Shown piece after piece: positions 47,115 through 56,889 of a stretch of DNA of 64,000 nt. Positions within the stretch are counted from its first letter, which is position 1. Each line of letters begins with the position of its first letter. The notes beneath the pieces were generated by a model that was not told the origin of the DNA, did not search any database, and was given only the letters and a program-made list of their open reading frames with translations. A program made the position numbers and the translations under genes. The stretch covers positions 62,001 through 126,000 of the forward strand of contig JAQXDZ010000050.1 in NCBI GenBank assembly GCA_029251085.1, in the 5' to 3' direction. Origin of the DNA: Mariniblastus sp. (lineage in GTDB: Bacteria > Planctomycetota > Planctomycetia > Pirellulales > Pirellulaceae).

Positions 47115-48542
47115 ATGGCGGACGATTTAAGAGCTGAGCAAGATTCAATGGGCACCATAATGGTTCCTGCTCAGGCGTATTATGGTGCTCAGACTCAGCG
47201 AGCGGTAGAGAATTTCCCGGTTTCCGGGTGGCGTTTACCGCCTGCAATGATCCACGCAATGGGGCGGGTTAAGTCTGCTTGTGGCATTGCAAACCGAGAC
47301 CTTAGCAAGCTAATGGGAACGGGAAAGAATCCGCTTAGCGATGATCAAGTTTCAGCGATGTTAGCCGCTTGCCAGGATGTCGTTGCCGGCAAGTTGGATG
47401 ATCAGTTTCCGATCGATGTGTTCCAAACTGGATCGGGCACTTCCAGTAACATGAATGTCAACGAGGTGATTTCTAATCGTGCGATTGAGATTGCTGGAGG
47501 AGATCGATTCGCGGCGGAAAAACCAATTCACCCCAATGACCATGTTAACATGGGGCAGAGCACAAACGATACGTTTCCAACCGCGATTCATGTCGCGGTC
47601 GCGTTGGAAATTACAGAATCCTTAATTCCTGCTTTAGAGTATTTTAAGAAGACGCTTGAAGAGAAGTCGGTTCAGTGGGACCAAGTCATCAAAATTGGCC
47701 GCACGCATTTGATGGATGCGACGCCGCTGCGTTTGGGGCAGGAGATTGGTGGCATGGCTCGGCAAATAGAATTGTCGATCAGTCGAGCGCGGCAGGCTGT
47801 CGAAGCGGTTTGTGAATTGCCTGTTGGTGGAACGGCGGTCGGTTCGGGAATCAATACTCATCCAGAATTTGGCAACCGGGTTGCTGCTGAGTTGGCCTCG
47901 ACAACAGGTATTGCATTTGTTGAGGCCGTGAATCATTTTGAAGCAAACGCACAGCGGGATGGATTGGTGGACTGTCATGGTCATCTAAAAACAATTGCTT
48001 CAACTTTGTTTAATGTAACGAATAATATTCGATGGCTGGGGTCTGGCCCACGTTGCGGTTTTTACGAAATAGCGTTGCCAACGAGACAGCCGGGCAGTTC
48101 GATCATGCCGGGAAAAGTAAATCCGGTGTTGTGTGAAAGCATGATGCAGGTTGCAGCCCGTGTCATGGGGAACGATCAGACGATAACGATTAGTGGCGCG
48201 GGCGGTGGCCAATTTCAGTTAAACATTATGATGCCGGTCATGTGTCAAACGACTTTGGAAAGTATTCATTTGCTATCGCAGGGCATTAACGCGTTTGTTG
48301 ATTTTTGTGCCGCGGATATGGAAGCGAATATTGAGGCCTGCGAGTCATTCGTTGAAAAAAGTTTATCGATGTGCACAAGTCTAAATCCCCACATTGGCTA
48401 CGAGCGGGCTGCTAAGCTGGCGAAAGAAGCCTTCAAGACAGGTAAGACAATTCGAGAGCTGTGTATCGAGCAAGAGATTCTTCCCTTGGATACACTCGAG
48501 GAAGCGCTGGACGCGATGCGGATGACGGAGCCTCAGGCGTAG
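47115..48542 (+). CDS. fumC: Fumarate hydratase, class II
   Basis: FumC interconverts fumarate and malate in the TCA cycle. The 475 residues are normal. The family signature GSSIMPGKVNPV (about 320) is complete with its Lys and Asn. TGSGTSSNMNVNEVISNRA, HPNDHVNMGQSTNDTFPTA and the catalytic His region KIGRTHLMDATPLRLGQE are present. It resembles FumC more than aspartase because of the GGTAVGSGINTHPEF segment. GAGAAAG precedes the ATG. Confidence 0.95.
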   Translation: MADDLRAEQDSMGTIMVPAQAYYGAQTQRAVENFPVSGWRLPPAMIHAMGRVKSACGIANRDLSKLMGTGKNPLSDDQVSAMLAACQDVVAGKLDDQFPIDVFQTGSGTSSNMNVNEVISNRAIEIAGGDRFAAEKPIHPNDHVNMGQSTNDTFPTAIHVAVALEITESLIPALEYFKKTLEEKSVQWDQVIKIGRTHLMDATPLRLGQEIGGMARQIELSISRARQAVEAVCELPVGGTAVGSGINTHPEFGNRVAAELASTTGIAFVEAVNHFEANAQRDGLVDCHGHLKTIASTLFNVTNNIRWLGSGPRCGFYEIALPTRQPGSSIMPGKVNPVLCESMMQVAARVMGNDQTITISGAGGGQFQLNIMMPVMCQTTLESIHLLSQGINAFVDFCAADMEANIEACESFVEKSLSMCTSLNPHIGYERAAKLAKEAFKTGKTIRELCIEQEILPLDTLEEALDAMRMTEPQA

Positions 48543-48633
48543 TTTTCAATTTTAAAAACTAAGAGTTTGGCACACAGTTGGTTAGTTTTTCGGCCCGCCA
48601 AACTATATTTATCACACATTCCACGGAGGGATC

Positions 48634-49815
48634 ATGATGTCGATTCAGCAGCGTAGTGCAAGAAGCGTTTTACGAATGTTTTTCTCGGTGTTTTGCCCTT
48701 TAGCCGTCGCTTTTGCTGCGGTGAATTCCGGGTTTGCACAAGAGGACAGTAACGCGGATCCAGTCGATCAGAATAAGTTGGTTCGGGCGATCTACGATGC
48801 GACCAAGACGGTTAAAACAACCAAAGACCTAACCGCTTTTCTGGCTCAGTGTGAAAGCGCATTGGAAGCCGAGTTGTCCGCGGAGAATCGGAAATACGTT
48901 GTGTCTCTGACAGGTTGGGGGTTGAATCGAAGGGGCGAACGACATTATGAAATGGCGACACAGTTAAAGCGGATTGGTAACCAGCAATATCAATCGGCGA
49001 TGGATAAAGCCATGCAGGATTTTGATGCTGCAATTGTTGCTGCACCTGAAAGATATCGATCGTGGATGTCTCGGGGCATTGCCTGGGTCGCTAATGAGGA
49101 TTACGAAAAAGCACTCGCTGATTTTACGAGTGTCATCAAACTTAAACCCGACGCTGCCAATGGATGGTTCAATCGTGCTGAGGTTTTGTATCAGACTGAG
49201 AAATATGATTATGCCGTGGAAGACTATAACGTCGCGATCCGTTTGAATTCTGAGGATGCTCAGGCCCTCACTGGCCGTGGGTTATCTTTGCTTTCGTTGG
49301 GGAAATTCCCAATGGCGCTTGCTGACTTTGAAAGTGTGATCAAATCGCAACCGCAAAGTGGTGAGGCGCTGGTGAATCGTGGCGATTTGTATCAAAAAAT
49401 GGGGCGATGGCAGGAGAGTGCTGACGACTATCGGGCGGCAAATGAGATAACAGAATCGGCCGTTGCCTGTCAGCGGCTGGCATGGGTTCTTGCGACTTGT
49501 CCCGAAAAAGAAATGCGGGATTTTGACGGAGCATTAACGTTGGCAACAAAGGCTGTTGGGTTGGGCGGAGATACCGCAATTAATCTTGATACTTTGGCTG
49601 CTTGCGAGGCAGCAAAAGGTAACTTCAATGCAGCCAAAGCAACTCAGCAAAAGGTGATTGGTTTGGTGGGAGCGGAAGAGGAGACTACCGCCGAACCCTT
49701 CCAGGCACGCTTGATGCTGTACGAAAAAAGTGAGCCTTATTTGCAAACGGAGAATCTGGAAAGCAAATCAGTAGAAGATGATGAAAACAAGTCGAGTGAT
49801 TCGAACATTAAGTAA
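48634..49815 (+). CDS. Secreted TPR-repeat protein
   Basis: A 393-residue protein starting at ATG 48634 or the adjoining ATG 48637, with a strong SD GGAGGG. A signal peptide (FFSVFCPLAVAFAAVNSGFAQ) ends near residue 35. The mature part holds four to six tetratricopeptide repeats (about 135-330), with consensus pieces such as YEKALADFTSVIKLKPDAAN and FNRAEVLYQTEKYDYAVEDYN, a common scaffold for protein-protein contacts. The C-terminal ~40 residues are acidic and disordered (SVEDDENKSSDSN). The specific partner is not known. Confidence 0.85.
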   Translation: MMSIQQRSARSVLRMFFSVFCPLAVAFAAVNSGFAQEDSNADPVDQNKLVRAIYDATKTVKTTKDLTAFLAQCESALEAELSAENRKYVVSLTGWGLNRRGERHYEMATQLKRIGNQQYQSAMDKAMQDFDAAIVAAPERYRSWMSRGIAWVANEDYEKALADFTSVIKLKPDAANGWFNRAEVLYQTEKYDYAVEDYNVAIRLNSEDAQALTGRGLSLLSLGKFPMALADFESVIKSQPQSGEALVNRGDLYQKMGRWQESADDYRAANEITESAVACQRLAWVLATCPEKEMRDFDGALTLATKAVGLGGDTAINLDTLAACEAAKGNFNAAKATQQKVIGLVGAEEETTAEPFQARLMLYEKSEPYLQTENLESKSVEDDENKSSDSNIK

Positions 49816-49862
49816 GCCGAGAAATATGAATCGGGAAATTGCCTTCCGTTCGCATTGGCTTG

Positions 49863-50717
49863 TTACCAAATTACCCACTTTGATTTATCTTGTACCCAGT
49901 CCGGCAGGTTGGTGAGTTCTTCATCGTTCGGCGGTCCCGTTAAGCGAACAGGCCCTGTTTTGGTGATCGCGATTGTGTGTTCAAAATGAGCGCTGTTTTT
50001 ACGATTCTCAGTGACAACTGTCCATCCATCTGACAGGGTTTCAAGTTCTTGCGTTCCGATGTTTACCATGGGTTCAACGGCAATAACGGCTCCCGGTTTG
50101 AGCTCAAAATCTTCCGCTTGCATGATTGATTCGTTGTAATAATTCGGGACTTGCGGGGACTCGTGAAGCTCTTTGCCTATGCCGTGTCCGACCATGTCTT
50201 CTACGACGAAAAAACCAGCGTCCCGGACATATTGCTCCATTGGTTTGCAGACTTCACTCCAGAGTGATTTTTGCCCCATCAACTCAATTGCTAGATTCAA
50301 AACACCATTTGTGATTTCCAAGAGACGTTGCGATTCTTTTGAGATGTTACCAATGGCATGGGTGACTGCAGCATCGCCGCACCAGCCAGCGATTCGGCAA
50401 CCCGTATCGACCGATACAATATCACCTTCGGCGATAACACGATCCCCCGGAATTCCGTGCACGACTTCTTCGTTAACGGAAATACACGACTCTGCCGGAA
50501 ACGCCTCGATTCCTTGACGTGCGCCATAGCCTAAAAACAGCGGTTCCGCGCTGTATTCCAGGAATACGTTGCGATAGGCGTCATTGACCGTAGCGGTTGT
50601 GACTCCCGGTTGTAAAGTTTGGGCAGCCTTTTGGTGAGCCAGCCAGACAACTAGCCCCGCGGTTCTCATTTTTTTAATTTCGCGAGGTGAGCGAAGTTCA
50701 CGTTTAATTGAGTTCAT
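49863..50717 (-). CDS. map: Methionine aminopeptidase, type I
   Basis: MAP removes the initiator Met from new proteins. About 284 residues from ATG 50717; the frame reaches an ATG at 50765 (300 residues) and neither has a clear SD. Metal ligands are visible as two Asp in VSVDTGCRIAGWCGDAA, His in VGHGIGKELHE, Glu in AVEPMVNIG, and Glu in HFEHTIAIT. SPREIKKMRTAGLVVW begins the catalytic domain. It has no N-terminal zinc ribbon of the eukaryotic type. Confidence 0.95.
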   Translation of the reverse strand: MNSIKRELRSPREIKKMRTAGLVVWLAHQKAAQTLQPGVTTATVNDAYRNVFLEYSAEPLFLGYGARQGIEAFPAESCISVNEEVVHGIPGDRVIAEGDIVSVDTGCRIAGWCGDAAVTHAIGNISKESQRLLEITNGVLNLAIELMGQKSLWSEVCKPMEQYVRDAGFFVVEDMVGHGIGKELHESPQVPNYYNESIMQAEDFELKPGAVIAVEPMVNIGTQELETLSDGWTVVTENRKNSAHFEHTIAITKTGPVRLTGPPNDEELTNLPDWVQDKSKWVIW

Positions 50718-50861
50718 GACGGAGAGATCTTGAGAAAATAGTTGTTCGCTGAGCCACTTAATCATATTATTGCTGCAGCGAACCGCAATCGGTTCACACT
50801 TGCAATTTTTGTAATTTAGGTTGGTTGCAAATAAAGTTCTTGACCCTGAATAGATTATACG

Positions 50862-51935
50862 ATGACTTCAAAAAAAGAATCAGGTGACCAAGAGGCGGCA
50901 GATTCCGACGATATCGAGAGTGAGGCGACGAGCCGAGTCGATCAGCCGGAAGGAGAGCCTGCTTTCGATCAAGTCTATCGTTATTTGATGTTTGGCGCGT
51001 CGCTGCCCGAGAGAGCGGTTCGCAGCACGGCCGCAATGTTGGGAGGAGCTATTCATGAATCGGCTTCCCTCCTTGTGCCACAGGCCTTTAAGGATTCCAA
51101 GACCTACGATGCGTTCGTTCAACAGATGCTAGATATGCTTGCGAAAGACATTGGAGGCGTCAAAAAAGAGGCGAACGCAGCAAGTGATCCAGTTGTAGAA
51201 AATTATGTCGCTAAAAAGACGGTAAGTACTTTCGTGGATTTTGCAGGGATGGCAACCCTGCATGTCTCGCCATTGACTGTCCTTGCAATTGTGAGCGACG
51301 TTGCCTACGGTTCGAAGGTTTATCTGAATCAGTTGACAGACGAATTGAAACGAGAAGGTATCATTTCGAAAGACTCGGTCATTGGAACCACGGCTGAGCT
51401 TCTCGATGCGGTGAGTGTTGCGACAGGGGAATCGGCGGATGTTTTAGATACACCTCCGTTAAGTGTCGATGGTCTTCGAGAGACGATCGATAAAACGACT
51501 GAAAACATTTCGAAAATTGACCCATCTTTATTGGTTCCCCAATCTGAGATTGCAAAAATGTGGGAAGACATGCAGGCGATGGCGGCGCGGGAAGAAGTAA
51601 ATCTGTTTGAAGTGTCGAGCGCGATGACGCTTTACGCGTTAGGGCATGTTTCTACTGTAAGCAAAGGTGCGCTGACAACCATTCGAGTGACGGGCGGAGT
51701 TCTCGATGATCATTTGATCGATCACTACCGTGAGGGCTTGGACGAAATCATGAACCGCGGGATCTATGTGATGCTTTCTGATTCTTGTCGGCCCTACGTT
51801 GATGCCGTTTGGTACAACTTTTCGTCAAACCGACCGACTGTGACAGAGGATATATTTTCAGGCAAAATGGCAGGCCGCGTGTGGGCAGGGATGAGAGCCT
51901 GGTTTGATCCTGATCAGAACAAAGATGCTCCTTAG
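50862..51935 (+). CDS. Conserved hypothetical protein
   Basis: A 357-residue soluble protein that I do not recognise with a named domain. An acidic, disordered N-terminus (residues 1-30) leads to a mainly helical body (YRYLMFGASLPERAVRSTAAMLGG ... LTVLAIVSDVAYGSKVYLNQL) with weakly amphipathic helices. There are no transmembrane signals of full length and no catalytic motif. Its stop codon overlaps the convergent membrane-protein gene by four bases (TTAG). Probably a family restricted to planctomycetes, by impression only. Confidence 0.6.
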   Translation: MTSKKESGDQEAADSDDIESEATSRVDQPEGEPAFDQVYRYLMFGASLPERAVRSTAAMLGGAIHESASLLVPQAFKDSKTYDAFVQQMLDMLAKDIGGVKKEANAASDPVVENYVAKKTVSTFVDFAGMATLHVSPLTVLAIVSDVAYGSKVYLNQLTDELKREGIISKDSVIGTTAELLDAVSVATGESADVLDTPPLSVDGLRETIDKTTENISKIDPSLLVPQSEIAKMWEDMQAMAAREEVNLFEVSSAMTLYALGHVSTVSKGALTTIRVTGGVLDDHLIDHYREGLDEIMNRGIYVMLSDSCRPYVDAVWYNFSSNRPTVTEDIFSGKMAGRVWAGMRAWFDPDQNKDAP

Positions 51936-52390
51936 CTGTCCCAGTCTTGAATGCTATTCTCGCTGGTGATTTCGTAGAAAAGTGAAAGCGCGATCCGAGC
52001 CATGAACGTGGCCACCACAGTGGCAAGGCAAACCGCTTTCCAGCCAGTTCCAATTTTTCCACGCGTCACCAAGCTATAGATCAATAAGATGGTTGCCGGT
52101 AGCACTACTGCAGAGGCAAGCAAGAGTGAGCAATCGGATAGATCTAATTTAGTATTTGAGGGTTGGTGGGCGGGCTGGTCGGTTTTTATGACGACCGAAG
52201 ACGACGGTTGCCCGTTGTTTTCGAGGGGGTGCCCAGCGAGGCATGCCGTTGAGTTGATCACAATGATTGCGATCGAGGCAGCGATAACTGCTAATAGTTT
52301 TCGGATTGACCACAGGCGAAACCCACCAATCAAACGTGCATTGATGCCGGCTGGGTTTCGCAATTCGATTTCATTTTTTTTCTTTTCCAT
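51932..52390 (-). CDS. Hypothetical membrane protein
   Basis: A 152-residue protein with a basic N-terminus (MEKKKNEIELRNPAG), a first hydrophobic stretch (LLAVIAASIAIIVINSTACLAG, about 32-53) and, after a polar loop, two more helices (LLLASAVVLPATILLIYSLV and AVCLATVVATFMARIAL). It is likely an integral membrane protein with three segments or a signal anchor plus two. No family recognised. Convergent overlap with the gene on the other strand. Confidence 0.55.
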   Translation of the reverse strand: MEKKKNEIELRNPAGINARLIGGFRLWSIRKLLAVIAASIAIIVINSTACLAGHPLENNGQPSSSVVIKTDQPAHQPSNTKLDLSDCSLLLASAVVLPATILLIYSLVTRGKIGTGWKAVCLATVVATFMARIALSLFYEITSENSIQDWDS

Positions 52391-52603
52391 TTCGAGTTGC
52401 TATTCGCCGGGGGAATGGAAATATTTACGAGCAAATCATAATGTTTGGTTGTTTTTGTGTGAAAAAAAGCCTTCCCCAAGGATTGCCAATTTGAAAATTG
52501 GTGAGTCTCGGTTCGGGAATACTGAGTTGCGATACTCACGGTCGCCCGCAATTAAATGTTAGACCGGAAGACGATTGAGAGTCTCGAGAGAGTTCTGTTT
52601 GAA

Positions 52604-53173
52604 TTACTTAGCTTTCGCTCCACAACCACCAGAAAGAGCGCATGATTGGCAGCCCCCGGTGGAGCACTTGCTTTCGCCTGTCCCGCAGTCAGGGCCACAA
52701 CCGTTTGCGAGTGTTTCTGCAAATTTTTTGAATCGAACTCTTCGCTCGTATGTTGCAGCTAACTCTTCTGTGATGGATTCAAGCCGGTTGTCGACTTCGC
52801 CAAGGAAGTAAAAAAATACGGATTCTCCATCGAAGAGGTGTTCGACATCGACGAGAATTCCCGGCAACTCTCTCTCAACTATAATTTGCTGGCATGCCTT
52901 AAAAGCTTTATCGCGATGTTTTTCAAGGCGCTTTAGAATCATATCGTCATCGGGCGTGATCTTCCGAAGAATCTCCCCGTCGGGTAATTCGCTCGCGTGT
53001 TCGGTGCGATCGCCAAATTCATCTTGGATCGGACAGATGACTGTACCCTGCTCGAGCCCCCGCTCGGTTCGGCAAATTACTCTAGTATCCCGAGGGTATT
53101 GATTGAAATCAGCAGAATCAAGGTTGCTGACGACTCCCATTAAACCAATTCGAACTAAGTGTGATGCGCCCAA
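52604..53173 (-). CDS. PSP1/RicT-like domain protein with Cys-rich tail
   Basis: A 189-residue PSP1 C-terminal domain protein (RicT/YaaT family). The start is TTG at 53173, giving GASHLVRIGLMGVV, which aligns with the usual family start; the SD is weak. A PSP1 core (YPRDTRVICRTERGLEQGTV, ITPDDDMILKRLEKHRDKAF, VFFYFLGEVDNRLES) is followed by a C-terminal tail with six Cys (CX3CX6CX4CX2CX5C, in NGCGPDCG...CSTGGCQSCALSGGC). In Bacillus, RicT with RicA and RicF binds iron-sulfur clusters and influences RNA processing. A metal or Fe-S role for this tail is a reasonable inference. No ricA/ricF genes are nearby. Confidence 0.8.
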   Translation of the reverse strand: MGASHLVRIGLMGVVSNLDSADFNQYPRDTRVICRTERGLEQGTVICPIQDEFGDRTEHASELPDGEILRKITPDDDMILKRLEKHRDKAFKACQQIIVERELPGILVDVEHLFDGESVFFYFLGEVDNRLESITEELAATYERRVRFKKFAETLANGCGPDCGTGESKCSTGGCQSCALSGGCGAKAK

Positions 53174-53227
53174 GATTTTTCTTTTTCTGAAAGTTGCGTT
53201 AAAATTAGAAAGAGTGGTAAACCAAAA

Positions 53228-54268
53228 TTACTTTTTTGGTTCAGCGTCGAGTCCCTTGATCATTACAAGTTTGCCATTCGGTTTGCCGGTTCCCTCAACG
53301 GGATTGCCGGCGAGCGTAATGTAAAGATCGCCGTTGGGGTGGAACGCAAGTGCAGTCGGTTTGTTCAGGCTGACAATCTTTTGAGGTTTGCATTTTTCAT
53401 AATTATCTTTGATGGCAATGATTTTGTAGAGACCTCCCTGATCGGTATCAAGCCAACGGAAATCGGTAGCAAACAATCGTCCGCGTTTGGGGCCGTAGGC
53501 GAGGCCGGTAATGTCAAATAGATCAGTTTTGAAATTCTCAAGTTTCTTGCCGTCCTCATCGTAAAAGGTCAACAGGCTGTCGCCGGCGAGAGTAATTTCT
53601 CCCATTTGCCCAACTGCAAGAAAACCTTCAGGGCTAATTGTGATTGCAACGGGGGCATCTACTTTTGTCGCTTCTTTGGTGGCTATTTTTCTTTCGAAAT
53701 TGGAAACTTTTCCTTCGTTGATTGTTGCGAGCGAAATCCAGCCTTTCCCGTCATCGCCGTTGCAGGTCACAAAGATGCCCTGATTGCCTTTTGCCAATCC
53801 ATAGAAGTTTCCTTCGCCAACGATCTCGCCCTTGGAAGGCAGCGTTTTCGGATCACCGTGCATTTGGGTTGCATCAATCGGGGCAGCGCCGGCGGCGGGG
53901 ATTTTGTAAACGCGAAGCATTTCTTCACCGTCCGGTTTCCCACCTCCACCCACGACAAGGGTGTTTTTGTCAATGAAAACTAATCCAAGTGGGCCAATGT
54001 CATAAATTGGGCCTTTGCCATAATTATCTTTTGGGAATCCCGTAATGACAGGTTCCGCTTTGCCATCGACGATTCGGACGACGCGAAGCGCTCCGCTGTC
54101 TGAGACAAAGACGTGCCCAGTTTCAGGTTGTATTGCGATACCGCAAGGATTGTTTAAACGCTCGACCACTGTTTTGACTTCAACTTTGTCCTGGCCGAAA
54201 GTCTGATTAGGGATGGTTGTGCCAAGGCTGGCAAGCAACACGCAAGTTAAGCCGATAATAGTTTTCAT
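53228..54268 (-). CDS. Secreted beta-propeller (NHL/SMP-30-like) protein
   Basis: About 346 residues from ATG 54268 with SD GAGGAAAT; the open frame begins 11 codons earlier without one. A signal peptide (IGLTCVLLASLGTTIPNQTFGQ) precedes repeats typical of six- or seven-bladed beta-propellers: NNPCGIAIQPETGHVFVSDSG-type, ISPEGFLAVGQMGEI, ITGLAYGPKRGRLFATDF, and KPTALAFHPNGDLYITLAG. No catalytic pattern of an SMP-30 lactonase is certain. It probably acts in the periplasm, function unknown. Confidence 0.75.
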   Translation of the reverse strand: MKTIIGLTCVLLASLGTTIPNQTFGQDKVEVKTVVERLNNPCGIAIQPETGHVFVSDSGALRVVRIVDGKAEPVITGFPKDNYGKGPIYDIGPLGLVFIDKNTLVVGGGGKPDGEEMLRVYKIPAAGAAPIDATQMHGDPKTLPSKGEIVGEGNFYGLAKGNQGIFVTCNGDDGKGWISLATINEGKVSNFERKIATKEATKVDAPVAITISPEGFLAVGQMGEITLAGDSLLTFYDEDGKKLENFKTDLFDITGLAYGPKRGRLFATDFRWLDTDQGGLYKIIAIKDNYEKCKPQKIVSLNKPTALAFHPNGDLYITLAGNPVEGTGKPNGKLVMIKGLDAEPKK

Positions 54269-54461
54269 TATTTCCTCAAAGTGATTTGTCGATCGAAGCA
54301 AAAGACTGCACGATCAAAATGCCAAGCCTTCATTGTGACAATGTTGCTCAGCGTTTTCCAGTATCTACCTGATGAAATGGATCCGTGATATTTCGTACAG
54401 GGTAAGTTTGGCAGGAATGCTTCGGTTAAACGGAGTTGGGTTCGCTGTAAATGCAAAATGA

Positions 54462-55058
54462 TCAAGCTTGCAAATTTCGCAATTTTTCAAATTCTTCGAT
54501 TTTGTCGAGGTGTTGAAGCGTAATGGCGATATGGTCGAGGCCTTCGAGGAAGCACTCGCGGCGATAAGTGTCGATTTCGAATGAGGCATTGAAAGCATTG
54601 CCGTCGCTCACTGTTTGAGTTTCAAGATCGATGGTTAATTGGAATCCATCAGTTTCAGAAACAAGTTGGTGAATGAGTTCGACTTCTTCGGGTTGCAAGC
54701 GAACGGGAAGGACGCCATTTTTGGAACAGTTGTTATAGAAGATATCAGCAAACGATTCCGCGATGACGCATCGAAAGCCAAAATCGTCGAGTGCCCAAAC
54801 CGCGTGTTCTCGGCTCGATCCATTTCCAAAATTCTTGCGGGCGACCAAAACGGAAGCATTTTTAAACTGAGGCCGGTTCAGTTCAAAGTCCGGTTGTTGG
54901 TTCCCCTGCTCGTCAAACCGCCAGTCAAAAAACAGGTACTGCCCAAAACCTGTCCTCTCAATACGTTTGAGGAACTGTTTAGGGATAATTTGATCGGTAT
55001 CAACATTTGACCGATCCATGGTCGCAACCAGGCCGGTGTGTTTCGTAAATGCTTTCAT
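54462..55058 (-). CDS. leuD: 3-isopropylmalate dehydratase small subunit
   Basis: LeuD pairs with LeuC to isomerise 2-isopropylmalate to 3-isopropylmalate in leucine synthesis. About 198 residues from ATG 55058 (MKAFTKHTGLVATMDRSNVDTDQIIPKQFL); the open frame continues 83 codons upstream but that part is not LeuD-like. Further motifs are VLVARKNFGNGSSREHAVWAL and VIAESFADIFYNNCSKNGVLP. It is 70 bp downstream of leuC on the same strand and surely co-transcribed. Confidence 0.95.
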   Translation of the reverse strand: MKAFTKHTGLVATMDRSNVDTDQIIPKQFLKRIERTGFGQYLFFDWRFDEQGNQQPDFELNRPQFKNASVLVARKNFGNGSSREHAVWALDDFGFRCVIAESFADIFYNNCSKNGVLPVRLQPEEVELIHQLVSETDGFQLTIDLETQTVSDGNAFNASFEIDTYRRECFLEGLDHIAITLQHLDKIEEFEKLRNLQA

Positions 55059-55128
55059 AGTAAACTCTATTAAATGAATGTTTCGCAAATCAAAGAAGGC
55101 TAAAAAGGTGTCGATTACTTTTCGCGGT

Positions 55129-56565
55129 TCACTCCGCTGAACCGTCCTCTTTAAGCTCATAGTCCCACGCCCGGATGTCAACAAAGTGCCCTTGGATCGC
55201 CGCCGCTGCAGCCATTTCTGGCGAAACCAGATGTGTTCGGCCTCCCCTGCCCTGCCTGCCTTCAAAATTCCGATTACTAGTCGAAGCACACCGTTGGCCA
55301 GGTTCAAGTTTATCGGGATTCATCGCAAGACACATACTGCAGCCGGCTTCCCGCCATTCGAATCCGGCGTCGATGAAAACTTGGTCCAGCCCTTCTGCTT
55401 CGGCTTGTCGTTTTACAATTCCACTACCGGGAACGACCATTGCACTTACCTCGGGGCTCATTTTTTTATTTCTGACAACGTCCGCCGCGGCTCTTAAGTC
55501 TTCAATTCGTGAGTTGGTGCAAGATCCAATAAAGACGCGGTCCACGGAGACCTCGGCCATGGGAGTCCCAGAGGTCAGTCCCATGTAATCCAGCGCGGCT
55601 TGGATTGATTTTTTTTCTCCTGCATCGGAAACGTCTTCTGGTGCGGGGATCGTGGAGTCAATCCGTATGACTTGCCCCGGGTTTGTTCCCCAAGTGACTT
55701 GGGGGGCAATGTCGGCAGCATTAAAAATTTCAACGCGATCATAGGTAGCACCATCATCGCTTGGAAGTTCTCGCCATTGTGTGATGGCTTGGTCAAATTC
55801 CCTGGGGGCAAACTCTCTGCCGCGTAGGTAGTCAAAAGTGATTTCGTCTGGTGCGATCATGCCAGCCCGAGCTCCCGCCTCGATCGACATGTTGCAAATG
55901 GTCATGCGTTCTTCCATCGAAAGTGCTCGAATCGCTTCTCCTGTGTATTCAATCACATACCCCGTCCCACCGGATGTTGAAATTTTTCCAATCAGATAAA
56001 GGATCAGATCTTTTGAAGTAACTCCTCGGGCAAGTGTTCCGTCGATGCGGATTTCGAAGGTCTTAGGTTTTGACTGAAGTAGCGTCTGAGTGGCCATCAC
56101 GTGTTCAACTTCACTCGTGCCAATTCCAAAAGCAAGTGCGCCAAAAGCGCCGTGTGTTGCCGTGTGGGAGTCGCCACAGACAATCGTCATGCCGGGTTGG
56201 GTCAAGCCGAGTTCGGGACCAATAACATGGACAATTCCCTGATTGACGTTGTCGAGATCATACAGTCGCACGCCGAACTCATCGCAGTTTACTTGAAGCG
56301 TTTCGATTTGTTGTTTTGAAATTGGATCAACAATCGGCAAGCTGCGATCCGTTGTGGGGACATTGTGATCTAGAGTTGCCACTGTTCGTTCAGGACACCG
56401 CAAGGTTCGGCCGGCGAGACGTAGTCCTTCGAATGCTTGGGGGCTGGTTACCTCGTGAACGAGATGCAAGTCAATATAAATAATCGTCTGTTTGCCAGGT
56501 TCTTGATGGACAACATGCTGATCCCAAATTTTTTCAAACATAGTTCTTGGCGATTGGGAATTCAT
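55129..56565 (-). CDS. leuC: 3-isopropylmalate dehydratase large subunit
   Basis: The iron-sulfur (aconitase-type) large subunit of isopropylmalate isomerase. The 478 residues are normal. Cluster-binding cysteines appear in [15 protein letters not shown] and [11 protein letters not shown]. The substrate/Fe region [19 protein letters not shown], the CGDS element and the early [17 protein letters not shown] are intact. leuD follows after 70 bp. No leuA or leuB in the window. Confidence 0.96.
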   Translation of the reverse strand: MNSQSPRTMFEKIWDQHVVHQEPGKQTIIYIDLHLVHEVTSPQAFEGLRLAGRTLRCPERTVATLDHNVPTTDRSLPIVDPISKQQIETLQVNCDEFGVRLYDLDNVNQGIVHVIGPELGLTQPGMTIVCGDSHTATHGAFGALAFGIGTSEVEHVMATQTLLQSKPKTFEIRIDGTLARGVTSKDLILYLIGKISTSGGTGYVIEYTGEAIRALSMEERMTICNMSIEAGARAGMIAPDEITFDYLRGREFAPREFDQAITQWRELPSDDGATYDRVEIFNAADIAPQVTWGTNPGQVIRIDSTIPAPEDVSDAGEKKSIQAALDYMGLTSGTPMAEVSVDRVFIGSCTNSRIEDLRAAADVVRNKKMSPEVSAMVVPGSGIVKRQAEAEGLDQVFIDAGFEWREAGCSMCLAMNPDKLEPGQRCASTSNRNFEGRQGRGGRTHLVSPEMAAAAAIQGHFVDIRAWDYELKEDGSAE

Positions 56566-56889
56566 AACGTTGCCTTAGTAGATAGACTAAAAGAGTTGCT
56601 GATTTTGGGCTGCTAAATTATGGTGGAAGTGGAACGGAAACCTAGGCTATCCATCCCAAATCAAGCGAGACTTCGACCTGGTAGGCTAGTCTCAATGAAC
56701 CCTCATTTTAAGAAAATGAGTCCTAACCGGAAGGTGTTATTTAGGAATTGGGCAGTTTCTATTGGGTTCTTTCCTTACACTGGCCTCGCTCAGTTTAATG
56801 TAATGATCTGGTAAGCATTGCTGGGATGCTGGGGAATTGACGATTTTGTTTCTGGAAAAGTAAACCATTGCCTTGGTTGTAAATGATTT
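56566..56889. other. Divergent leader region of leuC and uppP
   Basis: About 324 bp between divergent genes. I looked for a leucine-rich leader peptide or T-box-like structure ahead of leuC and saw none. A 64-codon frame at 56620-56814 has no features. Promoters for both genes presumably lie here. Confidence 0.35.

Noticed and set aside
55059-55307. N-terminal extension of the LeuD frame into leuC
   Set aside because: LeuD proteins begin at the MKAF segment; the upstream codons cross the leuC end in another frame.
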